From Diphasiastrum complanatum (taxonomy: Eukaryota > Streptophyta > Lycopodiopsida > Lycopodiales > Lycopodiaceae), in assembly GCA_029204225.1 (NCBI GenBank), contig CM055095.1:66675940-66739939 (forward strand): DNA of 64,000 nucleotides, written 5' to 3'. Each line of letters opens with the position of its first letter. Position 1 is the first letter of the stretch. Shown one piece after another: positions 22,872-33,519 of the stretch. A model generated the notes under the pieces. The model worked only from the letters and a program-made list of their open reading frames with translations, did not search any database and was not told where the DNA came from. Position numbers and translations under genes: made by a program.

Positions 22872-24837
22872 ATGGATTCTACTTCTAGTTCTTCTCTAAT
22901 TGACAAGCTCGATGGAGAGAACTACTTGTGGAAGTCCAAGATGAAGGTTGTTCTACTAGCCAAGGAACTGTGGGACATAGTTAATGGTACCGAAATCAAG
23001 TCAGAGAATGATGTAGCTAGCATCATCAAATGGAGGCAACGAGATGGCAAGGCTTTTGCCTTAATCACTCTGAATATCAGAGACTCTCAAATCAGTCATA
23101 TCCGATCTGCACAGACTGCTAAGGATGCTTGGGACATCCTAGCAACTCTCTATGACATCAAAGATGTCACTTCCAAATTACATCTGAGGAAGAAATTCTT
23201 CACACTCAGAATGTCTGATGCAGACACCATTTCTAGCCATCTCAACACATTCAAAAACCTCATGGAGCAAATGATTGAAACAAGATCGGACATTGAAGAT
23301 TCAGATGCAGTAATGACTTTTTTATCGAGTCTCCTTGAAGCCTATGAATCATGGGTCATGGCTATTTCAACTCAGCAGCAACTTACTCTATCAAGACTCA
23401 TTTCTATGTTGTTACAAGAGGAAATAAGAAGGAATGCAACCTCCTCAGGCTCAGGATCGAATTCCATTGCTCTACACACAACCAAAAATCAGAAAAATCA
23501 GGAGAGATCTCCAAAGTCATATTTTTCTGACAGAAAGAGCAACTTGTAGTCTAGGTCAAATTTTGACTCTGGGTCAAAGTTTTACTCAAGGTCAAATTTT
23601 GGCTCAGCATCAAATTCGAATTTTTCTTCATCATTCCAGCCAAAGCAAAACATGTTTTACAAATACTGTAAGGGGACTGGTCATCTCATCAAGGACTGCA
23701 GAACACTCAAGTACAACAATGAAAAGAAGATGCAGTCCCAACTCAATCAGTTACTCGATCCAGCATGAAGAGGAAGATGAAGCTGCATTTTTAACCAAAA
23801 TCGAAGAACAACATAATATCGATTCTTGGTATCTGGATTCGAGTGCAACACAGCACATGACTCACCATCGAGACTGGTTCCATGACTACAAGTCATACAC
23901 CCATTCTAGAGTTGTGAAACTTGGAGACAACTCAACTCATTCCATTGAGGATGAAGGAATAATCAGGATCGAATTCCAGAAATGTGATGTAATATTTTTG
24001 TCCAATGTTCTTCAGATTCCAAATCTGACCAAAAACCTACTCTCAGTTAGCAAAATCACAGATTCAGGTCAGAGGGTTGAATTCGATAGACAAGGCTGCA
24101 CTATTCTTGACGAATCTAGGAAAGTTTTTGCTTTCAGTAAAAGGTGTGGCAATTTGTACAAACTCAGTCACTCCTATTCTACAAGTAGTCAAGCTCTTTT
24201 TACTACTACTACTGATTCAAATGATATGTTATGGCATCATAGATTAGGCCAATTAAATTTCAGTTGTATTCAGCAAATGTCGAATCAAAACTTAGTACAA
24301 GATTTACCTTTCATTAGCAAATCTGATACTCCATGTAAAAGCTGTATTTCTAGCAAGCTTGTTAGAAGTTCAATCATTTCAGATTCAGAATGTATTTCTA
24401 GAAATTTGCTAGATCTTGTACACTTGGACATTTGTGGTCTTATGCAGACTATTTCCACAGGAGGAGCTGTTTATTTGCTGACTATTAATGATGACTCACC
24501 TCAGTCCAATGGTGTAGCTAAATGGAAGACTCATTCACTCATTGAAAGTGCAAGGAGCATGTTGGCCCATGCATCTCTTCCAAAGAAGTTCTGGGCAAAA
24601 GCTGTTACTACAGCATCCTACATTCAAAATCGATCCATTTCAGAGGCCCTAAATGACAAGACACCTTATGAGGTGTGGACAAGATCGAAGCCATCACTCA
24701 ACCATATCAGAGTGTTTGGATGTTTGCTTTCATTCAGATCACTACTGATCTCAAGAAAAATCTGACTCGAGGATCGAACAATCAAAATCCGATCCAGGGT
24801 CGACTTTTATTGGCTATTCCTCAGACCATTAGACAAA
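22872..24837 (+). pseudogene. Copia gag-protease-integrase, broken off at 24837
   Basis: Gag starts MDSTSSSSLIDKLDGENY and stays open to 23549. An imperfect tandem of four ~17-bp GGTCAAATTTT units encodes a Ser/Asn repeat at about 23545-23620. The zinc knuckle near 23650 has lost its first Cys (FYKYCKGTGHLIKDC). The protease near 23835 reads LDSSAT instead of LDSGAT. GAG-pre-integrase LWHHRLGQ is near 24230. The integrase core is deleted between INDDS and PQSNGVAKW at about 24497. The reading continues to IGYSSDH near 24830, which normally precedes the polyprotein linker. Here copia similarity stops abruptly and the gene-A block begins. Confidence 0.9.
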
Positions 24838-25862
24838 CAAGCTCTTCAATCTGACTCATGGCGCTAACTCTAAACACCCTTGTTTGTACTGCATGAAAAC
24901 AGCAAAAGACATGACAAGGAGTACATGAATATCAAGAGATCGAGAAGATCCTAATTGGAAACCTGTACTACCGATTCCTCTACGAAATGTTCATATCTGT
25001 ACATTGCATGCGGAGATGCGTATTATAGAAAAAATAATATATCTTCACATCTTGTTTGCATGGAATTCCAAGCCAGAGGCCTCTGCAAAGGAAGCTATTT
25101 CCAGATTAGAGGATGTATTGTCCAAAGCAGGCTTACATAAAGGCCACGTTAAAATAAAAAAAGATGACAAGTTATCAGGTATAATAGGAAATATTCCATG
25201 CAAGCCGAGCATTGGAGGATCTAAAGCTCGAAGATTTTTATCAAATTATTCTGGCAAACAATCTAAGGTTCAATACACGGTTTGGAAAGAAATTACTGCA
25301 GCAACTCAAGATTTCGAAGAAGAAGGTTCTACTCGTATACACAAAGTAGAAGTTTGGAAAAAGTTAGACAACATGGTGAAATACTTGAGAAAAGATAAAT
25401 TTTCAAATACTGATGTTCAAATGATACAGAAAACAACCAATGAATTTGTGGATGCAGTTCAGAGTGCATGGGGTGTTGATCATATAACACATTATATGGT
25501 GAGATTTTGATTATACACTACGATAGACAAATATGTGCAATTAAATTAGATACTTTTAGTATTGATTTACATTATGTTTTTATAACATGCAGCACATATT
25601 ACTACATCATTCGACATTCTTTGCAAGAAATAGTGGAAGTCTTAGCATATGGTCATTGCAAGGAATGAAAAAATCTCATTGGCAAGCAAGAGCGGCATTT
25701 CATGAAAGTACACAACATGGTGGGACTAGCACAAAAAATAGCTATATACTACAACTTTTTCAATGGTTTTACAGAAGAATCCAAATTCGTCATAATACAA
25801 AATTGACGGATTATAAAAAATTTCAAAAAGCATGCAAATTTATACAAGCCAGTAGGCTATAG
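24838..25862 (+). CDS. Gene A: transposase-like protein, C-terminal half (one in-frame TGA)
   Basis: The frame runs from about 24842 to 25498, then across a GT-AG intron (25499-25592) into 25593-25862, phase 0 at both sides. It begins THGANSKHPCLYC, a Cys-x2-Cys segment, continues with NVHICTLHAEMRIIEKII and a long helical middle, and in exon 2 has HYMHILLHHSTFFARNSGS and LQGMKKSHWQARAAF. From memory this order (CxxC, then LHxxxRI, then HxHxLxxH, then GSL...SxQGxEK) recurs in a family of large uncharacterised proteins tied to eukaryotic DNA transposons. I could not verify this. A TGA at 24926-24928 interrupts the frame, and the N-terminus is missing at the copia junction. It is probably a decayed transposase. 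Confidence 0.5.
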
Positions 25863-25922
25863 ACACACAATAAAATTTTGTATATTAAATAAAAATATTT
25901 ACAAAGTACAATTCAGCGGTAT

Positions 25923-27311
25923 CTAATCTACTTCTGATATTTTTTCCAATGAAAGTTGCAACTTAGAATCATGCAACAATTTTCTTCTTTTGTATGGATC
26001 CAATAGCTCATAGTTTTCATGCTTACTCAGATCAACGTAAGCAGCATACACTGCAAAATGAGATGATCTGAACATGGAATTCACTGGTCCATATCCTAAA
26101 ATTTTAACCGCAATAGTTTTCTTTACAAAAATTATTTTATGCACCTTATTAAAATTATGTCCTCCAAGAAAATGAGACAGTGCCTTAATTGTCACAATCA
26201 TAGTTTCACCATGTTGATGAAACTTTGAATGGGCAACACTTATCTCATAATTCATGAAGGACTTTAGATAGTGCCCGAGTGCATGATCTCTTGAAAATTC
26301 TCCCGCAGAAGATCTTTGCCCTCCTCGACGAATTGCGAAATCATCAAGGAAAATTGTTTCTTGAAATGATAAAAAACAAAGTAAGCTCCAATATATAAGC
26401 TGACATAACAAATCTAACAGTACTTGATAAGAGACAAAAACTTGCGCATTCGGCTTTGTCTTCTCTGATTACTATCTCTCCATCAATATTATGTCCAAAT
26501 TTTGATGTCAATATTGCTGGTGAATAGACAGTTGGCTGTGGAAAACCAAGTTGACTTTGGATTCTAAGAAACTCCTCCTCAGAAGGTAGATCATCTTCTT
26601 TGTTGCGCATTTCCTCCACGGCCATTTTCAAGCAATCTTTCCCTCAATAAAACTTATCATTATGTACATCATCAACACCAGGGAGAAGATCATCAACATC
26701 AAAATCAATTATATCCGAAAATTCATCAAGCTCTTTGCTCAAAATGCAAAGAGTCTCAGCTTCAGTGAAGTCAAAAAGATTCGATATATCCGATATTGTA
26801 AAAAAGAAGTTATTATCTATATTATAAGTAGGCAAAGTGATCAAAGATTTATCAGAAGGAGAAAGGGTAGTGGATGTTCTAGAGCCTATAAAAGTAGCCC
26901 TATTTCGAACATGATCAAAATCAGAACAATCATCTAAATTCACACTCGTGTCAATAAAAAAAGTATCTATATCTACAATCTTTGACTTTTCAGACTTTGT
27001 ACCACTAGAAGAAGCTGCTTCAGAAGTGGAGGGCACAGAGTCCGAATTGTCAGAAATATTTAACAAAAAAAAAAAAAAACAGCAGACTGAAAATCAACAA
27101 ATCTACATTTTTTATTATGAATTGGGCACTCATCTACAGACTTGAAATCATTATGCAACTTGGTAAACATTCTGTCAAGCTTAGCTTTGTAGATATGCTT
27201 GTCGAGTGCCACTAGGTCCTCATACTGAATCGTGTCTTTATTCTGAGACCTGAATAACGTAGTACTGAGCAGGGACTTAAATCTGAGATATATCTCAGAA
27301 AATACCTCCAC
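25923..27311 (-). CDS. Gene B: acidic Ser/Asp-rich protein of unknown function, partly broken
   Basis: Reading leftward, an N-terminal segment (27311-27064) has a C-x2-H-x4-C cluster (CPIHNKKC). It is separated by an A16 homopolymer from a long frame rich in Asp, Glu and Ser (27058-26424; for example DIIDFDVDDLLPGVDD). That frame carries one in-frame TGA at 26644-26646. A short intron (26360-26423) leads in phase into the last exon (26359-25923), which reads FLDDFAIRRGGQRSSAG and ends at SEVD. The homopolymer may be an indel or a sequencing error. No ATG start was decided. Its start faces gene C across the CACGTG-rich repeats, which suggests shared control. I do not recognise the family. Confidence 0.45.
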
Positions 27312-27401
27312 ACCAGGGCCTCAGTTATAGAAGGTAGAATAAAAAGAAAAGGAGAAAGAAGGGTCATCATTATCAGTCCAACCTATCAGTAATACCAAAT
27401 T

Positions 27402-28560
27402 CATTAAAAAAAGAAAGCAAACTGGATTCAAAATTAGACATTTTAAACAAAAATAATAGAACTGAAGTTTCAAATATCGCTCTCAGGCGCAAACCCCAGG
27501 TCAGACAAGCACATCAAGGCAACATGCGCTCGAGAGAGATATTGGAAGCTGGAGTATCGGATCCGAGCGTAAGAACAACGAGCAGGAAAGAAAAGAGATA
27601 CGAAACGCGCTTGAATGTGATACCGGGGGATGCAGTATCAGATCCAGGCGCATAATAGTCAACAAGACGTAATGAGAGCAAGCGGCGCGCTTGAAATCGA
27701 TATCCGGCAAAGTAATCGTAAATTTGCGTGAAAATCCGAGCCGAAAAAGACCTATTTATATAAACAATTTCGCACGTGTGGAGGAGTGGCGAAGGAACAC
27801 GTGTCGACATGTGATTGGCCAAAATAAATGTGTCCTATCTTGAATGATTAATCTAACATCTGTCACGTGCGAGAATGACACGCGTCGATAAGGGATTCGC
27901 GCACGTGTCTCAGCCCACGTGTCCCCATAATTGGGTCATCATTATCAGTACGGACATTCCACGTGGTCTAGTCATCTGACGACACGTGTCTCGACCGTCT
28001 TTTCACACGTGTAAAAATTTGTGAAAATTTATTAAAAAAAGAAAGCAAACGACAAGCACGTCAAATCAACGTGCGCTCGAGAGAGATATTTGAAGTTGGA
28101 GTATCGTCCGAGCGCAAGAACAACGAGAAGAACAGACGCGCTGGAATGCGATACCGGACGATGCAGTATCGGATCCAGGCGCATAATAGCCAACGAGATG
28201 TAATGAGAGCAAGCGGCGCGCTTGAAATCGATATCCGGCAAAGCAATCATGAATTTGCGTGAAAATCCAAGTCCAAAAAGACATATTTATAAAAAAAAAG
28301 ATCGCACGTGTGGATGAGTGGCGAAGGAACACGTGTCGACTTGTGATTGGCCAAATTAAATGCGTCGTACCTAGTATGATTGATCTGACATCTGTCACGT
28401 GCAAGAATGATGCGCGTCGATTAGGGATTCGCGCACGTGTCTCAGCCCACGTGGCCTCATAATTGGGTCATCATTGTCAGTATGGACATTGCACGTGGTC
28501 TAATCATCTGACGACACGTGTCTCGATCGTCTTTTCACACGTGCAAAAATTTTGTATATA
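27402..28560. repeat. Tandem repeat carrying sixteen CACGTG boxes between genes B and C
   Basis: Unit 1 (about 27402-28029) and unit 2 (about 28030-28560) align over about 530 bp and both start ATTAAAAAAAGAAAGCAAAC. Unit 1 has about 80 extra bases near its start. A partial third copy (GGGTCATCATTATCAGT) precedes them at about 27362. Each unit holds eight CACGTG cores, in unit 1 from about 27773 to 28010 and in unit 2 from about 28305 to 28543. CACGTG is the plant G-box bound by bZIP and bHLH factors. The block sits between divergently oriented genes and is followed by a TATA box, so it is best read as a shared promoter or enhancer. Confidence 0.75.
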
Positions 28561-28564
28561 TAAG
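28555..28564 (+). promoter_or_regulatory. Candidate TATA box of gene C
   Basis: TATATATAAG lies about 310 bp before the gene C start codon and just after the second G-box repeat unit. The spacing allows a leader of about 280 nt. Confidence 0.5.
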
Positions 28565-28872
28565 TTCTCGAAATTTTCATTTTTTTTCGCAAAATTTTTG
28601 CTTTTAGCTCCCGATATCGCTCTCAAGCGCGCTCTTTTATCTTTCAAGCTTCAGCCCTTTCACAGTGCGTTCGAGTCCGATACCGCCTGCTGTGCAATAT
28701 CGCTTTCGAGCGCGCATCTCTTTTCTGCAAATAATCTTTGTAGATCTTGCGCGCATCTCTTTTTAGTAAATAATCTTTGTAGATCTCAAGCGCCCTTTCA
28801 TCGCAAATTTTTTTGTTTTGATCCACTTTTGTTTTGTTCAAACTTCTTTTTGTTAATTTTCTTCTTCCGAGA

Positions 28873-30976
28873 ATGATGGCCAGGACCAAATCCATCGCCC
28901 GTGTCATCACCACTGTACAGCCATCCCATTCTCGTATTCCCCCTGGTACTGGCCGTAGGCGTGGCAAAAAGCAGGTCTGGCTGAGGGAGATCAGGAAACT
29001 CCAAAGATCAATTGAATTGTTGATCCATAGATCTCCTTTCGGCCAATCTGTACGGAATGTCACTCTGTCACTTGGGCTGGATGTTCATTTTGTCGTGACA
29101 GCCATGCAAGCCTTGCAGGGTGCTGCAGAAGATTTTTTGTCCCAGTTTTTTAAGGATACTTGTCTTTTGGCAATGCATGGTAAGCGTGTCACCATCATGC
29201 CAAAGGATTTCGTCATTCTCAAAAGGCTTCGGGACAAATATTCTGGTCTGCATGTTGATAATGCCAACACCTCCAGAGACTTGCCTCTGGATAGAACCAA
29301 CGTGCCTACTACCTCTAGGAGGAAGAGAAAGCAGGCTGTCCCCAAGAAGGCGGGATCTCGAAGGCCAGCTGCTTCCCTTCCTCCTAGACGTATCCCGGCC
29401 AAGAGACCCCGTGTCTTCCTGAGCTCTGAGTCAAATGCTGGAGAATCTGACTCAAATCGAGAATCTTCACCCAGTCATCCTCCTGTTATTCGTCTAGTTC
29501 CTCAGCAGGTTTCATCACCAAAAGTGTTGATTACCCAAGAGGAGCTAGACAAAATAACAGAGAAATCTATAAATATTCTTTCCACTTCTGTTTCTGCTCC
29601 TGTACATAATGTTTTTGTGAGAATTCCATACGATCCAGCCCAGGTTTTTTTTTTATTTTGACCATTATAATCAATACGAGGCCTACCTAGCTAACAAAAT
29701 TGATCTTCTCGGCAAGTTTTTTTATTTTTTTCTTCCAGTTATGCATAGAAGCTTTAGATTAGGTCCCAAATTTTGTGCCGAGCTAAAAGATAAGACCTCA
29801 GAAATTTCAAATGCAATAGTAGAGGCTAGAGTTTCTTTTTGCAGAATAGTATTAGTTTCGATTCCCATGGTACAGTTTTTGTAGTTAGTCCATTTTTCAT
29901 GAGAGCGGTAAAGGCGAAAGAAGCCAATTTTGAGAAGGCTGTCTATTTTATCGAGTGCAGTCCTATGGTGAAATTTTTGATTCCATATGAAAATAAGTAA
30001 GGATTGTTCTTTTGTTTTTGTTGCTTTAATCTGGATTGTTGCATGCCTCGCTGCTTTAATAAGAACGGAATTTTTTCATAAATATGAATTTAACGATATT
30101 TGTATCTTGGTTGTTGCAGTCGGCATTGGAGCCTAAACATTCTTTTTGTAAAGATAAATAAGGAGGGAGTATCAAATTTTCTATGTGTAAAATTAAACTC
30201 AGCTGCAAATACACATAGAGAATTTGATTCTCTACTTTATGATGTCGTTCGGGAAATACCGACAACGGCAACTTCAATTGGAGATATAACCATTAAATAT
30301 CTCAAGGTATATTCAATCTATCTCTGATATGCATGTATTTCTTTTTTAATTCAAATGTATCGTCATAGCATAAATAAAATTTCTATTATAATATTACTAA
30401 TTTTCGTTCTATATATGCAGTGTGTACATCAAAATGACGCTTTTAGTTGTGCATGGTTCGTCCTGTACAATACGAAGCTATTTTTTGAATGGTATAATTT
30501 ACAAACGGATGTAGATATTGAGAAGGTAATATTTTATTCATTTGTAGTTCATTTCATTCTGATTCATATTTTATTACTATCATTGTTTGTAATTTGCTGA
30601 TTCACGTGTTTTGTGATGACAGTTCACTCTTGAGTTGTATACTCCTGATGATGTATATAGATTTCGGCAAGAGTTGATCAGAACTTTTGCCCAGTACAAT
30701 GTAAGCGTTGCACCTGCAATCGAGGGCCCTCAAAAGGAAGCTGCTCTCGTCTTAATAGCCTTTCAGATTGTTCAGGTAGCAGATCTTATTTTATATGATC
30801 AAAAAGGAATAAAAGTCCTTCCTAATACAGAGGAAGGCAATTTTGTAGCAGATATTCCTCTTGCCTTAAAAGGCATTGAGGCCCTTCCCGAAATTGAGGA
30901 GGGCGAGATTATAGGAGCTGTTGCTTTATCAGTTCCTAACACTGATATAGAAAATATAAAAAAATTGATTGAATAG
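28873..30976 (+). CDS. Gene C: histone-H3-like domain fused to a Ulp1-like (C48) protease domain
   Basis: Five exons join in phase with GT-AG borders: 28873-29643, 29845-29996, 30120-30306, 30421-30525, 30623-30976; about 522 residues. The start MMARTKSIAR mimics the H3 tail, with Lys at the H3K4 position. Residues 36-123 match the H3 fold: WLREIRKLQRSIELLI (alpha-N), a loop 1 of canonical H3 length, ALQGAAEDFL and HGKRVTIMPKDF. A basic linker (about 137-173) follows. The protease-like part (about 258-405) has IPYENNRHWSLNILF with His310, then KLNS with Asn334 where the catalytic Asp is expected, then QNDAFSCAWFVLY with Gln374 and Cys380 at the Ulp1 spacing. A tail of 117 residues is unrecognised. 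C48 proteases cut SUMO-like modifiers. I infer a nuclear, chromatin-bound protein. Confidence 0.8.
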
Positions 30977-31167
30977 AGATCTATTTGTAAATAGAGAGAC
31001 ATAAAAAAAAAAAGATTCAATCATTTTACTTATAAACGACCCGTTTGTGGGGTTTTTTATTGATATCACAATAGATCTTACAATCAGCTTGTGTCCATAG
31101 TCTAATAATGGAATGCAATTTTTCTATAATGATAAAAATATTGGCATGTATTTGCTGATAGTGAATC

Positions 31168-32128
31168 TCAATGTTCTTCCATAAGTTGGATTGTTTCGCC
31201 AATATCTCTGCATTTGATCTCGAACTCGTGTCTTTTACGTACCTGCATAAAACTAATATAAAGATAGTTAGAATTAGTACAGAGTTTGTATTAGAAAGTT
31301 TTGATTGAAACTATTCATAAAAGATCGAGTGTTTACAGTTACTTACGAGTTTACCATTGAAAATGAATCTGAAGTCTGAAAGTACATCATCTTGTAGGAG
31401 CAATAGTTCCCGCCGAATGTAGTTTAGACTCCAATCCTCTTCTACCTCAACACATGTCAAAACGGCATCATTGTTTATAAATTTAATATTTTTTCATTTT
31501 AAATGTCCACTGGCTTCCAAGTCTTGATCGAGTGGCACCCATTTACCTTTATTTTTTTTTCATCTTTGATAATGGAAGCATAAGCTCAACATTTGTTTTT
31601 CAATTTGATAAAGGAAGCACATGGAAGACATTTTAATTCTGCATTCTATTTCTCCATCTGATCTTTTGTCCCAGCCTTCATCCATAAGTTCAAATAATAA
31701 ACTATCTGATAAATTTTTGCATACAAACATCATTGGGGTTTTGTGTACATTGACACTTGAAAAGAAATTCAAAAATATATTCAAGGAAATAAACCAACTC
31801 AATCTGATTGTTTTTTATCTCGTGCTCATTTTTAATGAATTTTTTACATCATTATATATCTTGCAATGAAATGATTCTGAAACTGTAGCATCTGGTGCAA
31901 TCCATTCATCACTTTCAAAGCTAGGTAATGGAATTGGTACTATTTGTCCAAAATTTTCTTTTGTATCAGGAATGTACATTGATTCATAAAAAAAAAATTC
32001 ACTATCAACTAGATTTTTTGCAGTTCTACCTCGATATTACAGTTGTCCAATATCAGTGTGAATAACATCTAACAGGCCTGCTAAAAATCTACTCGGCTCC
32101 CATTTATTTATGTTGGATGGATATAAAT
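31168..32128 (-). pseudogene. Gene D: unrecognised multi-exon gene with in-frame stops
   Basis: On the minus strand a good acceptor (TTTTCTCTTGCAG) opens an exon at 32128 reading NKWEPSRFLAGLLD and DSEFFFYESMYIPD. Further open blocks follow at about 31800-31560 and 31550-31347. The latter ends FRFIFNGKL at a GTAAGT donor, and the final exon 31242-31168 reads VRKRHEFEIKCRDIGETI. Stops interrupt the otherwise continuous frames: TAA near 32040 and TGA near 31560 and 31490. A possible further exon (CIYAFRDKCARIQPSG) lies at about 32218-32345, next to a copia fragment. No family was recognised. Intron use and base composition match genes A-C, so it probably belongs to the same element. Confidence 0.45.
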
Positions 32129-32379
32129 CTGCAAGAGAAAAATGATCAGATTGGTAAGTTTACTATTAGATATTTATGAATGACAAAAATCAAAGTATCA
32201 AAAATATTAATACTCACAGTTGTTTTTTTTGTGATCCTGACGGTTGAATCCTTGCACATTTATCTCTGAATGCATATATACATGTTGGACTAGAATTCCA
32301 GAAATAGATTTTTCTCCTAATGATGTTTTGAAATCCAAAATTTTGGCCTTCCAATAAGATCGAAATGATAGTTTTGACC

Positions 32380-32546
32380 TTTTCCTTGATGAAGCCCTCG
32401 GGTTGTCTCATGAAGATCTCCTCTTTCCAATAGCCATTTTGAAAGGCATTAATCACATCAAGCTGAAAAAGAGTTTTCGATATGCTCCTCTTGATGATGG
32501 ATGCATCAAAACCCAATAGTTGTTTGAATATTTTCTTGGCACCCAT
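32380..32546 (-). pseudogene. Copia reverse transcriptase fragment
   Basis: The minus strand encodes FQLDVINAFQNGYWKEEI and MRQPEGF, the conserved block around the first RT Asp of copia elements. It stops abruptly toward gene D, so it marks the right-hand edge of the gene A-D block. Confidence 0.85.
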
Positions 32547-33114
32547 AATCCATTATCATCTGTCTCGTTGAATAGAAGCACAGAGTCGATTGAGGAGCAC
32601 AGCTTCCTTGATGGCGCCATTCATAATTTGCATGCAAAAATCTGAAACAATGAACTATGAATCTGAAAATCTGCATAGACAAAAAGCCATGAATCTGAAA
32701 AAAAGTGTTGGCAAAAATTTGAAACACTGATCTATTTGGCGCCACAAATTAACTCTGGTTATCCTTGTTAACGATGGTTTGACAATGCATATACATTAAT
32801 GGTACATCGATTTTCTCATCTCAATCATCTGTCATATTCATTTTCAATATTTTTGGGTCTCTTCAGGCAGTGATGAGCTGGAAGGGCAGGCCTCATCAAC
32901 CAATAGCATTTCCACATACTGCCCGACAAAACAACAATATATTTAAAAAGTTTTTATTTTATTTATATTTGGAAAATTCTGCGTTATGTAAAACCCCAAA
33001 GCTAAGGTTTCAATTGGTCCACATGGCAACGAAAATAAGAAAAATAAATAAAAAAGCATCTTTTTCAAAGGCCCTCGTCGGGCTCTAAGTTTCTCTAATG
33101 CTTGAAGATCTAAA
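32547..33114. other. No recognisable feature
   Basis: The stretch holds short frames only. A T-rich segment near 32940-32990 has no repeat partner in the window. Confidence 0.4.
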
Positions 33115-33497
33115 AATTAAATAGTCAAGTTGTAGTTTTTTAAGAAAGTTCATCAATGAACTCATCTGAAGCTGTGTTTTTTAGTGCCTACTGATTTGCT
33201 CTTAGCTTCAAGCCATTGTACACAGTTTTGATTATTATCAAAGTGCATTTTGTGTCTACACTGCTATTCTGTTCTATTGTGGTGTAGTTACTCGATCCAT
33301 CTTGAACTTTGCTTTGCTGGTAACTGCTGCACTTCCGATCCACTACACCACACATGCTCTCCACTTCCGCTGCAAATCTCCACATTTTCACTGATCTCTG
33401 ACTTGATATCAGAGAGTCTATTTCTATCATATCTCTATTATTCTTATATCAGTTGCCCATATCTGAATCCACTGATTTTCTACATGGTGTCAGAGCT
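33115..33497 (+). repeat. LTR end fragment with primer-site relic
   Basis: Bases 33115-33180 match the last ~60 bp of the LTR before 22728. At 33484 the sequence TGGTGTCAGAGCTC resembles the copia primer site with one change and is preceded by TTTTCTACA, an LTR-like end. It is a scrap of one or two plus-strand LTRs joined to the minus-strand relic on its right. Confidence 0.5.
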
Positions 33498-33519
33498 CAG
33501 CTCTCTGATCCTGTAGATT

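Noticed and set aside
27060..27080. A16 run in gene B read as a programmed frameshift site
   Set aside because: A homopolymer indel or sequencing error explains the frame change more simply; no recoding signal was seen.
32870..33088. Plus-strand frame of 72 codons near 33 kb
   Set aside because: It is low-complexity, AT-driven and lies between retrotransposon scraps.
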